Shown in pieces: positions 18,763 through 30,655 of a stretch of 64,000 bases of DNA. Position 1 is the stretch's first letter. Every line of letters begins with the position of its first letter. The notes below the pieces were generated by a model. It was not told the DNA's origin, did not search any database, and worked only from the letters and a program-made list of their open reading frames with translations. Made by a program: the position numbers and the translations under genes. This DNA is from Nitrospirillum amazonense (GTDB lineage Bacteria; Pseudomonadota; Alphaproteobacteria; Azospirillales; Azospirillaceae): NCBI RefSeq assembly GCF_007828035.1, contig NZ_VITV01000005.1, positions 434,001 to 498,000 of the forward strand. Direction: 5' to 3'.

Positions 18763-18791
18763 CTTATAGCCAAAACCGTCCCCGGGATCAA
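18763..18791 (-). promoter_or_regulatory. Candidate sigma-70 promoter of rpmE
   Basis: On the minus strand TTGATC (18791-18786), exactly 17 bases, then TATAAG (18768-18763), about 45 bases before the rpmE ATG. Confidence 0.65.
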
Positions 18792-19002
18792 CACCCGATC
18801 GTGCGCTTCCCGTGCGCACGACACCACAACCACGCATGGCTGACGCCACGTGGCGATGAAGGAAAGGGTTGGCGATGGTTGCCCCACGGCCTTGGACGCA
18901 TTACCTAAGCCATCACGCGCGTGGGGCCAAGCTGATTGTTCGGGGACGCTTGAATAATGGGAAGGTTCCGCGCCCCGCTCAGACAGATTGGGAACATCGC
19001 CG

Positions 19003-20841
<1,839 letters not shown>

Positions 20842-20847
20842 GGAGAA

Positions 20848-21174
20848 ATGACGCTGGATGGGGTGCAGGTTCGGGAAGACGGCCTGGTCGTGGGTTTCCG
20901 CTATCACGATGGGCAGCTTGCGGGCTTCGCGGCGAGCGAAGATGGGCTGCGCTTCGACATTCGTTCCGTTGACGGTGCGGAGCGCACGATCCTGAAGGCG
21001 GGCGGTGTGATCGACTTCGCCGTCCAGGACTATTGGCCCGGCACCATCCTCTCCACCATTCATCTCTGGCGCTTGGGGGAACCGGCACTGCCACCGTTGG
21101 CCGCGCAAGCACTGGACGATCTTTATCAGGGCCGCGCCACGGTGGGCGACCTGTCGACGCTAGTGGCCCGCTAG
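20848..21174 (+). CDS. Hypothetical protein downstream of ABC exporter
   Basis: This 108-residue protein is unrecognised. It begins MTLDGVQVREDGLVVGFRYHDG, is beta-rich in the first 60 residues and lacks a signal peptide or membrane helix. It starts six bases after the exporter stop with AGGGAGAA as ribosome-binding site, so it is probably co-transcribed with the transporter. Cys is absent, and no catalytic motif is visible. A role with the transporter is only contextual. Confidence 0.65.
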   Translation: MTLDGVQVREDGLVVGFRYHDGQLAGFAASEDGLRFDIRSVDGAERTILKAGGVIDFAVQDYWPGTILSTIHLWRLGEPALPPLAAQALDDLYQGRATVGDLSTLVAR

Positions 21175-21262
21175 CGCAGGTACCACCCAGAAGCGTTGAT
21201 CCTTCACCTTGATTCCAGCTATGGCGGTACCTTCACCTGCCTCTGTGAGCGGGTTCGGCACG

Positions 21263-21291
21263 TTGACGGAAATACGGCTTAGCCGTACTCT
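21263..21291 (+). promoter_or_regulatory. brnT promoter with palindromic operator in the spacer
   Basis: TTGACG (21263-21268), a 17-base spacer and TACTCT (21286-21291). The spacer and -10 hold the perfect inverted repeat TACGGCT-T-AGCCGTA (21273-21287), ideally placed for autorepression by the XRE-type antitoxin. Confidence 0.7.
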
Positions 21292-21314
21292 TGCGTCATA
21301 GAGTCGGAGATGCC

Positions 21315-21581
21315 ATGTTCCAGTGGGACAAACGCAAGGCTGCTGAAAACTTGGCCAAGCACGGCGTCCGATTTGAGGATGCCTGCGCCGTCTTCCGGGA
21401 TCCGTTCGCCATTGAGTGGCCGGATGAGCGTGAGGATTACGGTGAGGAACGTTTCATCGGCATGGCGGAGGGGCGGTTGCTTTACCTCGCCTACGCCCTC
21501 CGGGGTGATGATATCCGTCTGATCTCCGCGAGAGGAGCTGAGCCCCATGAGCGCCGACGATACCACGATGAAAACGCTTGA
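21315..21581 (+). CDS. brnT: BrnT family type II toxin
   Basis: This 88-residue RelE-fold toxin starts MFQWDKRKAAENLAKHGVRFEDA, with VFRDP, EDYGEERFIGMAEGRLLYLAY and terminal IRLISARGAEPHERRRYH. These are the hallmarks of BrnT, a ribosome-dependent or free mRNA endonuclease that halts translation. The ATG at 21315 has GGAG six bases upstream; an in-frame TTG at 21291 lies inside the -10 region and is unlikely. The antitoxin gene overlaps the 3' end by 35 bases. The toxin-first order is the usual BrnTA arrangement. Confidence 0.92.
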   Translation: MFQWDKRKAAENLAKHGVRFEDACAVFRDPFAIEWPDEREDYGEERFIGMAEGRLLYLAYALRGDDIRLISARGAEPHERRRYHDENA

Positions 21582-21900
21582 CCCCGATGCCACCCCTTTC
21601 GCGCGCTTTGATGCGATGTCGGAGGAAGAGCGTCACCAGGCTGCAGTGAGCGATCCGGATGCGCGACCGTTGACGCCTGAAGACATGTCCCGTATGCGCC
21701 GGGTGCCGCAGGTGCGGACGATGCGTCGAGCGCTGGGGTTGACGCAGGAAGAGTTCGCCGCGCGGTTCCATGTGCCCATCGGGACACTGCGCGACTGGGA
21801 ACAGGGCCGGAAGGAACCGGACGCCACGGCGAAAGCCTATCTGAAGGTGATCGCCAAGAACCCAGACGTTGTCCAGGAAGCGCTCAAGCGGACCGCCTGA
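21547..21900 (+). CDS. XRE-type helix-turn-helix antitoxin partner of BrnT
   Basis: This 117-residue protein has an N-terminal linker (residues 1-50, acidic) for toxin wrapping and a C-terminal XRE domain RRALGLTQEEFAARFHVPIG, with LRDWEQGRKEPDATAKAYLKVI. Classical BrnA is ribbon-helix-helix, so this is the helix-turn-helix variety seen in a subset of brnT loci. It overlaps brnT by 35 bases in another frame. It should neutralise BrnT and, by DNA binding, repress the promoter containing TACGGCT-T-AGCCGTA. Convergent with livF, two bases away. Confidence 0.88.
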   Translation: MSADDTTMKTLDPDATPFARFDAMSEEERHQAAVSDPDARPLTPEDMSRMRRVPQVRTMRRALGLTQEEFAARFHVPIGTLRDWEQGRKEPDATAKAYLKVIAKNPDVVQEALKRTA

Positions 21901-21902
21901 GG

Positions 21903-22628
21903 TTAATGCGCCCCGCCCTCCAGGTAGGCCGCGCGCACCTGCTCGTTGGCCAGCAGTTCGCGCCCTGAGCCCGTCAGCACTACCTCGCCCGAGGCCAGGA
22001 CATAGGCGCGATGGGCCAGCTTCAGGGCGTGGTAGGCGTTCTGTTCCACCAGCAGGATGGTCATGCCGCGCTCCCGGTTCAGCTGTTCGATGACCTGGAA
22101 GATCTGGCGGATGATGAGGGGGGCGAGGCCCAGCGAGGGCTCGTCCAGCAACAGCATGCGCGGCCGGCTCATCAGCGCGCGGGAGATGGCCAGCATCTGC
22201 TGCTCGCCGCCCGACAGGGTGCCGGCGCGCTGGGCCTGGCGCTTCTCCAGGATGGGGAACAGGCCGTAGCAGGTGGCCAGGTCCTCGGCGAAATGGGCGG
22301 GGTCGGCCAGGGTGGCGCCCAGCTGCAGGTTCTCCAGCACCGTCATGCGCGGGAAGATGCGCCGGCCCTCCGGCACCTGGGCGATGCCTTGCGTCGCGAT
22401 CAGGTGCGGGGGGATACCCACCAGGCTCTTGTCCTGGAACAGGATCTGGCCCTGAGTCGGCTTCGGGTTGCCGCAAATGGTCATCAGCAGGGTGGACTTG
22501 CCGGCACCATTGGCGCCGATGAGGGTGACGATCTCCCCCTCGTTCACCGTGATGTTGACGCCGCGCAGGGCGTGCACGGGACCATAGCTGGCGTGGACGT
22601 CGGACAGTTGCAGCAGCGGGCCGGCCAT
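21903..22628 (-). CDS. livF: Branched-chain amino-acid ABC transporter ATPase LivF
   Basis: This 241-residue cytosolic ATPase has Walker A GANGAGKS (38-45), VPEGRRIFPRMTVLENL, signature LSGGEQQ (138-144) and Walker B LLLDEPSLGL (159-168). The PEGR.iFp..tV.EN motif is diagnostic for LivF. It is the last gene of livHMGF and overlaps livG by one base. It powers uptake of Leu/Ile/Val or related amides through LivHM. Confidence 0.96.
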   Translation of the reverse strand: MAGPLLQLSDVHASYGPVHALRGVNITVNEGEIVTLIGANGAGKSTLLMTICGNPKPTQGQILFQDKSLVGIPPHLIATQGIAQVPEGRRIFPRMTVLENLQLGATLADPAHFAEDLATCYGLFPILEKRQAQRAGTLSGGEQQMLAISRALMSRPRMLLLDEPSLGLAPLIIRQIFQVIEQLNRERGMTILLVEQNAYHALKLAHRAYVLASGEVVLTGSGRELLANEQVRAAYLEGGAH

Positions 22629-23458
22629 CAGTGCGCGCCCCCGCCGGCGGTCGCGACGTCATCGGCGTCGGGCTCGCCCAGGTAGGCCTTGATCACCCGC
22701 TCGTCATTGCGGATTTCAGCCGGCGTGCCGGCGGCGATGCGGGCGCCATGGTCGACGACGACGATGTGGTCGGAGATGTCCATGACCAGGCCCATGTCAT
22801 GTTCGATCAGCAGGATGCCGATGCCGTGTTCGGCGCGGATGCCTACCAGCAGTTCGGCCAGCGCCCGGGTTTCACGGGGGTTCAGGCCGGCCGCCGGTTC
22901 ATCCAGGCACAGCAGCAGCGGGTTGGTGCTCATGGCGCGGGCGATCTCGACCCGGCGCTGCATGCCGTAGGACAGGTTGCCCGCCTCCTCATCCGCCACC
23001 GCCAGCAGGTCCAGCCGGCGCAGCCAGTCGCGGGCCGTCTCCACCGCCGCCTCTTCCGCGGCGCGCCAGCCCTTCAGGTTCAGCAGGCCGGCGAAGGAGA
23101 AGACGGACCTGGGCATCAGCGCCTGGTGCTGGGCCACCAGCAGGTTTTCCAGCACCGTCATGCTGGGGAACAGGCGGATGTTCTGGAAGGTGCGCACCAC
23201 GCCGGTGCGGGCGACGCCGTAGCCCTTCAGTTTCTGCAGCTCGATGGGGCCCCGGGCCGGGTGGCGCAGCAGCAGCCGGCCGGCCGTGGGTTTGTAGAAG
23301 CCGGTCAGGCAGTTGAAGATGGTGGTCTTGCCCGCACCGTTGGGTCCGATCAATGCTGTGATGCGGTTGCGTTCCGCCGTCAGGTCCACGCCGTCCACGG
23401 CCAGCAGGCCGCCGAAGCGCATGGTGAGGCCCTGAACGTCAAGAAGGGGTTCGGTCAT
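22628..23458 (-). CDS. livG: Branched-chain amino-acid ABC transporter ATPase LivG
   Basis: This 276-residue ATPase has Walker A GPNGAGKTT (38-46), the LivG-specific TFQNIRLFPSMTVLENLLVA, signature LSYGMQRR (162-169) and Walker B LLCLDEPAAGLN. The C-terminal DHGARIAAGTPAEIRNDERVIKAYLG extension is also LivG-typical. It ends overlapping livF and begins two bases from the livM stop, so the set is tightly coupled. It partners LivF as the heterodimeric motor. Confidence 0.96.
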   Translation of the reverse strand: MTEPLLDVQGLTMRFGGLLAVDGVDLTAERNRITALIGPNGAGKTTIFNCLTGFYKPTAGRLLLRHPARGPIELQKLKGYGVARTGVVRTFQNIRLFPSMTVLENLLVAQHQALMPRSVFSFAGLLNLKGWRAAEEAAVETARDWLRRLDLLAVADEEAGNLSYGMQRRVEIARAMSTNPLLLCLDEPAAGLNPRETRALAELLVGIRAEHGIGILLIEHDMGLVMDISDHIVVVDHGARIAAGTPAEIRNDERVIKAYLGEPDADDVATAGGGAH

Positions 23459-23459
23459 T

Positions 23460-24761
23460 TCAGGCGGCCTCCGCCACGGACTTGGGCTTGGCGTTGGACA
23501 GCCGGATGGTCGGCAAGCGGCCGGACAGCAGGCCGCCCGGCTTCCAGATCATGATCAGGATCATGGCCAGGCCGAAGGCCAGCATGCGGTAGTCGGCGAA
23601 GCCGCGCGCCAGTTCCGGCAGCACGACGATGAACAAGGCCGCGATGATCACGCCCGCCTGGCTGCCCATGCCGCCCAGCACGACGATGGCCAGGATGGTG
23701 GCCGATTCCATGAAGCCGAAGCTTTCCGGGCTGACGAAACCCTGGCGGGCGGCGAAGAAACAGCCGGCCAAGCCGCCCATCAGGGCGCCGCTGGCATAGG
23801 CCGAGACCTTCACCATGGTGGGGTTGATGCCCAGGGAGCGGCAGGCGATCTCATCCTCGCGCAACGCTTCCCAGGCGCGGCCGATGGGCAGGCGGCGCAG
23901 GCGGGCGACGGTGTAGGCCGCCAGCGCGGTCAGCGCCAGGATGACCAGGTAGAGGAAGATCAGCCGGTGTTCGGGGGCATAGGCGATGCCCGTCACCTCG
24001 CTGAAGGTGTGGCCGCCGGCCGGCGCGCGCCGGTCGAAGGTCAGGCCGAACAGGGTGGGCCGGGCGATGCCCGACACGCCGTTGGGCCCGCCGGTCAGGC
24101 CTTGCCAGTTCAGGATGACGATGCGCGTGATCTCACCAAAGCCCAGGGTGACGATGGCGAGGTAATCGCCCCGCAGCCGCAGGATGGGCAGGGACAACAG
24201 CACCGCGAACAGGCTGGATGCCAGCCCGCCCGCCACCAGCGCCGGCCAGAAGCCCCAGTGCAACTGCGTGGTGGTGAGCGCGCAGGTATAGGCGCCGATG
24301 GCGTAGAAGGCGGCGAAGCCCAGATCCAACAGGCCCGCCAAGCCCACGGTGATGTTCAGCCCCGTCGCCAGCAGGATGTAGATCAGCGCGGTGGTGCCCA
24401 GGTCGATGACATAGCGGTTGGCGAAGGGCAGGAAGGGCAGGGCCACGGCGGCCAGAACCAGCAGCGGCCCGCCCCAGGCGCGCAGGCGCTGGGCGGCCGC
24501 CGGCGGCCGCCACGCCGCCAGGGGGGCCACGGCCTTGGCCAGCGGTGCCGCCAGCAGGCCGAGGACCAGCCGGCCCAGGAAGACGACGGCACCGGCCAGG
24601 GGCACATAGGCCAGGTTGGCCTGCACCACAAGGCCCTGGTCCAGGTTGACGGTGCGCAGGCCCAGGAAAGGCACGGCCAGCGCCATGGCGACCAGGCCGG
24701 CGATGCCGGCGTCACGCAGACGATGGGCGACGGGAATGGAAGTGCTCGCGGGTGCGGCCAT
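23460..24761 (-). CDS. livM: Branched-chain amino-acid ABC transporter permease LivM
   Basis: This 433-residue inner-membrane permease has about ten hydrophobic helices. The LivM core [28 protein letters not shown] and [16 protein letters not shown], and the EAA-like loop [20 protein letters not shown] (ATPase contact), are clear. The N-terminal 90 residues carry extra hydrophobic helices, as in the long LivM form of Azospirillum-like bacteria. It lies four bases downstream of livH and two upstream of livG. Confidence 0.95.
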   Translation of the reverse strand: MAAPASTSIPVAHRLRDAGIAGLVAMALAVPFLGLRTVNLDQGLVVQANLAYVPLAGAVVFLGRLVLGLLAAPLAKAVAPLAAWRPPAAAQRLRAWGGPLLVLAAVALPFLPFANRYVIDLGTTALIYILLATGLNITVGLAGLLDLGFAAFYAIGAYTCALTTTQLHWGFWPALVAGGLASSLFAVLLSLPILRLRGDYLAIVTLGFGEITRIVILNWQGLTGGPNGVSGIARPTLFGLTFDRRAPAGGHTFSEVTGIAYAPEHRLIFLYLVILALTALAAYTVARLRRLPIGRAWEALREDEIACRSLGINPTMVKVSAYASGALMGGLAGCFFAARQGFVSPESFGFMESATILAIVVLGGMGSQAGVIIAALFIVVLPELARGFADYRMLAFGLAMILIMIWKPGGLLSGRLPTIRLSNAKPKSVAEAA

Positions 24762-24765
24762 GACC

Positions 24766-25698
24766 TCACACCTTCTCGATGTCAGGACGGCCCAGCAGGC
24801 CCGAGGGGCGGACCACCAGCACCAGGATCAGGATGGAAAACGCCGCCACGTCCTTATAGGCGCTGGAGACGTAGCCGGAGAAGAAGGCCTCGATCAGGCC
24901 GATCAGCAAACCGCCCAGCATGGCACCCGGCAGACTGCCGATGCCGCCCAGCACGGCGGCGGTGAAGGCCTTCATGCCGGCCAGGAAGCCGATGTAGAAG
25001 TCGATGACGCCGTAATAAAGGGTGACCATCACGCCGGCCACCGCCGCCAGCCCGGCCCCCAGCACGAAGGTGAGGGAAATGGTCCGGTCGACGTTGATGC
25101 CCAGCAATGCTGCCATGGTTCGGTCCTGCTCACACGCCCGCTGGGCGCGGCCCAGGGCCGTGCGGTTGATGACCAGGGTGAACCCGGCCATCAGTGCCAC
25201 GGTCAGCAGGATGATGAACATCTGGATGTTGGTCAGGCCCAGGCTGAAGTCGCCATCGTGCCACAGGGTGACGCCCCCCGTCATGACCGGCGGCAGCGAC
25301 TTCGACCGCGCCCCCTGGGTCAACATGACGAAGTTCTGCAGCAGGATGGACATGCCGATGGCGGAGATGAAGGGCGCCAGCTTGGGCGCCGTGCGCAGCG
25401 GCCGGTAGGCCACGCGCTCGATGGTCCAGCCGTAGGCGGCGGTGAAGGTGCAGGAGATGGCCAGCACGATGACCAGCGCCAGCGGCACCGAGGTCACGCC
25501 CGCCCCCAGCAGCAGGGTGAAGGTGGTGACGGCGATGAAGGCGCCGATCATGTAAATCTCGCCATGGGCGAAATTGATCATGCGGATGATGCCGTACACC
25601 ATGGTGTAGCCGATGGCGATCAGTCCGTAGATGGCGCCCAGGGTCAGGCCGTTGATCAAATGCTGTAGGAATGTGCCGACTGCCAGCGTGAAACCCAT
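24766..25698 (-). CDS. livH: Branched-chain amino-acid ABC transporter permease LivH
   Basis: This 310-residue permease has the LivH start [39 protein letters not shown], the EAA-like loop [24 protein letters not shown], and a C-terminal [21 protein letters not shown]. The ATG at 25698 has AAGG five bases upstream and gives the family's usual length. ATG 25719 adds seven residues, and ATG 25863 adds a 48-residue proline-rich stretch with no homology. First gene of livHMGF. No periplasmic binding protein gene is adjacent. Confidence 0.94.
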   Translation of the reverse strand: MGFTLAVGTFLQHLINGLTLGAIYGLIAIGYTMVYGIIRMINFAHGEIYMIGAFIAVTTFTLLLGAGVTSVPLALVIVLAISCTFTAAYGWTIERVAYRPLRTAPKLAPFISAIGMSILLQNFVMLTQGARSKSLPPVMTGGVTLWHDGDFSLGLTNIQMFIILLTVALMAGFTLVINRTALGRAQRACEQDRTMAALLGINVDRTISLTFVLGAGLAAVAGVMVTLYYGVIDFYIGFLAGMKAFTAAVLGGIGSLPGAMLGGLLIGLIEAFFSGYVSSAYKDVAAFSILILVLVVRPSGLLGRPDIEKV

Positions 25699-25913
25699 TG
25701 CCGCCTTAACCGCCCCCATCGATGGCTGTCCGGCGTACTTCGGGCCGATTCCCGCGCCGGCCTTGGCGCGGGTCCGCCATGCCGGGACCGGCAGCGACCT
25801 TAGCGCTAGTGCGCAGGGGCGGCAAGGCGGGGGCGGGGGGTGCGGGGGTGAAAACGCACGCACCGCAACATTTTTTACTGGCGGATACCGGTAATTGGCC
25901 GGCTTGGCACGCG

Positions 25914-26462
25914 TCAGTGCGCGTAATTCTCCGGCATTGGCCCTGTTAAATGCTTGTACAGGATGGTCGTCGCCAGGGCTGAGCCATCGACATGAAGGGC
26001 ATAGCCCGGAATGTCGCCCACGGTCTGGAACCCGGCGGAGCGGTACAGCGCCCGGCCTTCATCGCTGCCGGTGTCCAGCAGCAGCAGGGTGCGGCCCTCT
26101 GTCCGGGCCAGCGCCTCGACGGCGGCCATCAGCGCCCGGCCGATGCCGCGTTGGCGAGCGTCGGGATGGACCAGCATCTTGGCCACCTCCGCCCGGTGGC
26201 GGCCATTGGGCGGGCCGGCCAGCAGCAACTGCACCGTGCCCATCAGGCTGTCCCCCAGCCACGCGCCCAGCAGGCGCCGGCCGCCGGCCTCTAGGCCGGG
26301 TCTCAGCCCTTGCCAGAAGGCGGTGGCCTCGTCCTCGGCGAAGGGCAGGATGAAGCCGACGCTGGCCCCGCCCAGGACGCAGGCATGCAGGATGCGGCTG
26401 AGGGCGGGGGTCTGGGCGTCCAACTCGGCGGCGGTAATTTCGCGGATGGCCAGGGCGGTCAT
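25914..26462 (-). CDS. GNAT family N-acetyltransferase
   Basis: This 182-residue enzyme has the acetyl-CoA binding motif A: VAKMLVHPDARQRGIGRALM (the Q-R-G-I-G-R pyrophosphate loop), followed by LLLLDTGSDEGRALYRSAGFQTVG, typical of amine or amino-acid acetyltransferases. Cytosolic. It starts 18 bases downstream of the XRE-cupin regulator and is probably co-transcribed with it, so the acceptor may be the ligand sensed by that cupin. The acceptor is not identifiable. Confidence 0.9.
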   Translation of the reverse strand: MTALAIREITAAELDAQTPALSRILHACVLGGASVGFILPFAEDEATAFWQGLRPGLEAGGRRLLGAWLGDSLMGTVQLLLAGPPNGRHRAEVAKMLVHPDARQRGIGRALMAAVEALARTEGRTLLLLDTGSDEGRALYRSAGFQTVGDIPGYALHVDGSALATTILYKHLTGPMPENYAH

Positions 26463-26480
26463 GGTGGCTCGGGGGCTTTC

Positions 26481-27050
26481 TCAGGGGCGGGTAATGGCGA
26501 TGACGTAGTGCGCGGCATCCGGGCCGGGGCAGTGGAAGCGGCTGCCGCCCGCCAGGCGGTAGCGCAGCGTGTCCCCTGCCGACAGCGCGTGGGACACGCC
26601 GTCCAAGGCCAGGTCGAGCCGCCCGGCCAGCATCCACAAATGATGCTCCAGCCCCGCCACCGGCGGCGCCTGATAGGCGATGACGGCACCGGGGGGCAGG
26701 GTGCCCTCCACCATTTCTGTTATGTAGCCGCTGGCGGGCGGGGACAGGCCTCGGCGGCGGAAGCCCGTTTCCGGATCGGTCCAGACGGGCTGGGACTCGC
26801 GGGGAATGAACTGCTGCGGATCGGCCTCCACCTCCGCCAGCAGGCGGGACATGGGCCGTTCGTAGGCGGTGCATAGCCGTCCCAGCAAAGCGGCGGTGGG
26901 GCTGGTTTCCCCCCGCTCCAGCCGGGACAGGGTGGCGCGGCTGATGCCGCTATGCTCGGCCAATGTTTCCAGAGTCCAGCCGCGTTCCAGGCGCAAGCCA
27001 GCGAGGCGGGCAGCCAGGCGTTGGTCGAAGGGATCGGGGGCCTGTTCCAT
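26481..27050 (-). CDS. XRE family regulator with C-terminal cupin domain
   Basis: From the ATG at 27050 the protein is 189 residues: MEQAPDPFDQRLAARLAGLR begins the helix-turn-helix (GWTLETLAEHSGISRATLSRLE about 25-46), and a cupin sensor domain follows (PGAVIAYQAPPVAGLEHHLWMLAGRLDLALDG). The architecture is that of PuuR-like metabolite-sensing repressors. Upstream in-frame ATGs at 27068 and 27086 would place start codons within the promoter-like TTGACG and a perfect palindrome, so 27050 is preferred. No ribosome-binding site is visible, suggesting a leaderless mRNA. It is in an operon with the GNAT gene. Confidence 0.88.
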   Translation of the reverse strand: MEQAPDPFDQRLAARLAGLRLERGWTLETLAEHSGISRATLSRLERGETSPTAALLGRLCTAYERPMSRLLAEVEADPQQFIPRESQPVWTDPETGFRRRGLSPPASGYITEMVEGTLPPGAVIAYQAPPVAGLEHHLWMLAGRLDLALDGVSHALSAGDTLRYRLAGGSRFHCPGPDAAHYVIAITRP

Positions 27051-27053
27051 AAC

Positions 27054-27066
27054 GGGAATATTTCCC
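27054..27066 (-). promoter_or_regulatory. Palindromic operator at the XRE-cupin start
   Basis: GGGAA-TAT-TTCCC is a perfect 13-base inverted repeat lying four bases upstream of the chosen ATG. On the minus strand TTGACG (27086-27081) followed after 17 bases by AAATAT (27063-27058) places the -10 inside it, as expected for autorepression. Confidence 0.6.
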
Positions 27067-27201
27067 ATATATGAGAAAATCGTCAAGCCCCGCTTATCAT
27101 ACCGCAGCGCAAAATCATCTTATCTTTCGCGGGCGACCTGGGCATGCTGATCGCTTCCGCCCGGCGGGCGGACAATGGTTCCAGAACAAGAGGGGTGACC
27201 G

Positions 27202-28959
<1,758 letters not shown>

Positions 28960-28982
28960 TATAACCATTTGTTTTTATTGAT

Positions 28983-29017
28983 GAATGGGCTGGGCGCGTA
29001 AAGTTCCCGGCCCATTC
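28983..29017 (+). terminator. Hairpin downstream of ggt
   Basis: A 12-bp stem GAATGGGCTGGG (28983-28994) with CCCGGCCCATTC (29006-29017), one G-U pair, located 23 bases after the ggt stop. It is followed by ATAATTA rather than a strong U-tract. Confidence 0.65.
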
Positions 29018-29145
29018 ATAATTACGGTCGCATTAAGGCAAACATCGCCCTTAAATCGTCAACATCCGCCTCCAGGATACGAGCCATGGGAAGCCGATGA
29101 CGGCACGAGCCGACAAGCGAGCATCCCCTTTTTGGAGGTAAGATC

Positions 29146-29463
29146 ATGACGAGCGATTTCCTGCGTCTGGCGAAGGTGAAGCGCTTTGCCGCGGTTGCCG
29201 CACTGGTCGTGGTCGGGGTCGCCGCATCCTCCGGTCTGACCGCGACCAAGGCCAAGGCCGATGAGTACTGGCGTCACCACCATGGTGACTACTACCGCTA
29301 CCACGACTACTATCGCGGCCCGCGGGTCTACGTGGCCCCGCCGTACTATTACGGCCCGCCCCGTCCGGTGTACGTGCCGCCCCCGGTGTACTACGCGCCC
29401 CCGCCGCCGCCCCCGGTCTACTATCCGTCGGCTGGCCTGAACGTGGTCATTCCCATCCGCTAA
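29146..29463 (+). CDS. Secreted Tyr/His/Pro-rich small protein
   Basis: This 105-residue protein has a signal peptide (about 1-38, cleavage near KAKA-DEYW) and a mature region of low complexity: RHHHGDYYRYHDYYRGP followed by PPYYYGPPRPVYVPPPVYY, a run of six prolines and VYYPSAGLNVVIPIR. Similar envelope proteins occur in Azospirillum-like bacteria, but no function is known; the aromatic/His content suggests metal or wall interaction. GGAGGTAAG lies a few bases before the ATG, a very strong ribosome-binding site, so it is probably abundant. Confidence 0.75.
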   Translation: MTSDFLRLAKVKRFAAVAALVVVGVAASSGLTATKAKADEYWRHHHGDYYRYHDYYRGPRVYVAPPYYYGPPRPVYVPPPVYYAPPPPPPVYYPSAGLNVVIPIR

Positions 29464-29504
29464 CCCCTTAATCCGCAATGATTTAGCCGGCGTTAAGCCC
29501 GGCC

Positions 29505-29536
29505 CCGGGGCGGAGCACTGCCTTGTTCCGCCCCGG
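29505..29536 (+). terminator. Hairpin before the glycine-zipper lipoprotein gene
   Basis: A perfect 10-bp stem CCGGGGCGGA (29505-29514)/TCCGCCCCGG (29527-29536), followed by TCTT. It may terminate the preceding small gene or act as a stabilising 5' structure for the next gene 22 bases later. Confidence 0.55.
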
Positions 29537-29558
29537 TCTTGGAAGCAGTGAGGCCATC

Positions 29559-29771
29559 ATGTTGAAGAAAGCTGTCGTCGTCGTTGTCGCCGGGTCCCTC
29601 TTGGCCGGCTGTTCGGGCCTTAACGCCCGCCAGCAGCGCGCTCTGTCCGGTGGCGCCATCGGCGCCGCGGGTGGTGCCGCCCTGACGGCCATCGTCGGCG
29701 GCCCGGTCCTGGCGGGTGCGGCCATCGGTGCGGCCGGTGGTGCGGCCGTTGGCGCCCTAATCAAACCCTGA
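29559..29771 (+). CDS. Glycine-zipper lipoprotein
   Basis: This 70-residue protein has a lipoprotein signal MLKKAVVVVVAGSLLAGC (lipidated C18) followed by SGLNARQQRALSGGAIGAAGG and repeated GAAIGAAGGAAVGA, a glycine-zipper helix pair that can insert into or line membranes. Small outer-membrane glycine-zipper lipoproteins (OsmB/SlyB-like) support envelope stability. The ATG at 29559 gives the signal sequence exactly; an upstream in-frame TTG does not. A strong terminator follows. Confidence 0.85.
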   Translation: MLKKAVVVVVAGSLLAGCSGLNARQQRALSGGAIGAAGGAALTAIVGGPVLAGAAIGAAGGAAVGALIKP

Positions 29772-29850
29772 GGCATCAAGCCCTGAGGCTGGTGCAAGTT
29801 CGTTTCCCTGTAGTTCTTCTCATTCCCTGTTTCCCGTCCCATACCCTTCC

Positions 29851-29884
29851 AAGCCCGGCCGGTTTCGACCTGCCGGGCTTTTTC
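29851..29884 (+). terminator. Intrinsic terminator of the lipoprotein gene
   Basis: A perfect 9-bp stem AAGCCCGGC (29851-29859)/GCCGGGCTT (29872-29880) followed by TTTCT. Confidence 0.85.
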
Positions 29885-30043
29885 TGCGCCGGTTTCGTGG
29901 CGGTTGGGGTATTCCACAGCATCGTTTGCGGGATAACGCCGAAGGGGCATGCGCCTTGGGAATTCCGGCTGATCTTGTCCGGCTGGCAACAAGCTGCTAG
30001 GGTCCCCGCCGCTCGCAAACACCCAGGTTAAAGTTGAAGCACC

Positions 30044-30613
30044 ATGAAGGTTAACGCCAACACCATGCGCCCCGGCCACGTTATGGAGAATAACGGCAAG
30101 CTGTGGGTGGTCGTGAAGACGCAGATCGTGCAGCCCGGCAAGGGCGGCGCTTTCATCCAGATCGAGATGAAGGACGTGCGCACGGGCACCAAGACGATCG
30201 AGCGCTTCCGTACCCAGGAAAGCGTGGAGCGTGCCCGCCTTGACGAACATGAGATGACCTTCCTGTTCGCCGAAGAAGGCGACAGCTACACCTTCATGGA
30301 CAAGGAAACCTTCGAGCAGGTCTCCATTCCCGGCGATGTCGTCGGCGACGGCAAGGTCTTCCTGACCGACGGCATGGAAGTGACGGTGCAGACCTTCGAA
30401 GGCGCGCCGCTGTCGGTCGAGCTGCCGCAGACCGTCACCCTGACTATCACCGAGGCCGACCCGGTGGTGAAGGGCCAGACGGCCTCTTCCTCGTACAAGC
30501 CGGCCCTGCTGGAGAACGGCGTGCGCATCCTGGTTCCGCCGCACATCGAAGCCGGCACCCGCGTGGTGGTCAGCACCGCCGAGGGCGAATACATGGAACG
30601 CGCGAAGGATTAA
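30044..30613 (+). CDS. efp: Elongation factor P
   Basis: This 189-residue three-domain EF-P relieves ribosome stalling at polyproline. The modification loop is QPGKGGAF with Lys33, corresponding to the Lys34 that E. coli EpmA beta-lysylates. Domain II (ERFRTQESVERARLDE) and the C-terminal RILVPPHIEAGTRVVVSTAEGEYMERAKD are typical. An epmA homologue lies 11 kb downstream (41669-42724), so the lysine form is consistent with beta-lysylation. A weak TTGTCC-N17-TAGGGT promoter is at 29975-30003. A terminator separates it from suhB. Confidence 0.97.
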   Translation: MKVNANTMRPGHVMENNGKLWVVVKTQIVQPGKGGAFIQIEMKDVRTGTKTIERFRTQESVERARLDEHEMTFLFAEEGDSYTFMDKETFEQVSIPGDVVGDGKVFLTDGMEVTVQTFEGAPLSVELPQTVTLTITEADPVVKGQTASSSYKPALLENGVRILVPPHIEAGTRVVVSTAEGEYMERAKD

Positions 30614-30655
30614 TCCTCCTTCCGCCGTCGCCCTCGGGGCGGCTGGTTCGTTGCC

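Noticed and set aside
18988-19002. TTG at 18988 as start of the ABC exporter
   Set aside because: GTG 19003 lies behind a GGGA site and ATG 19018 is close; the TTG only adds five residues without a better ribosome-binding site.
25719-25863. A long N-terminal extension of LivH from ATG 25863
   Set aside because: The 48 added residues are Pro/Arg-rich with no family similarity, and LivH proteins start near FLQHLINGL.
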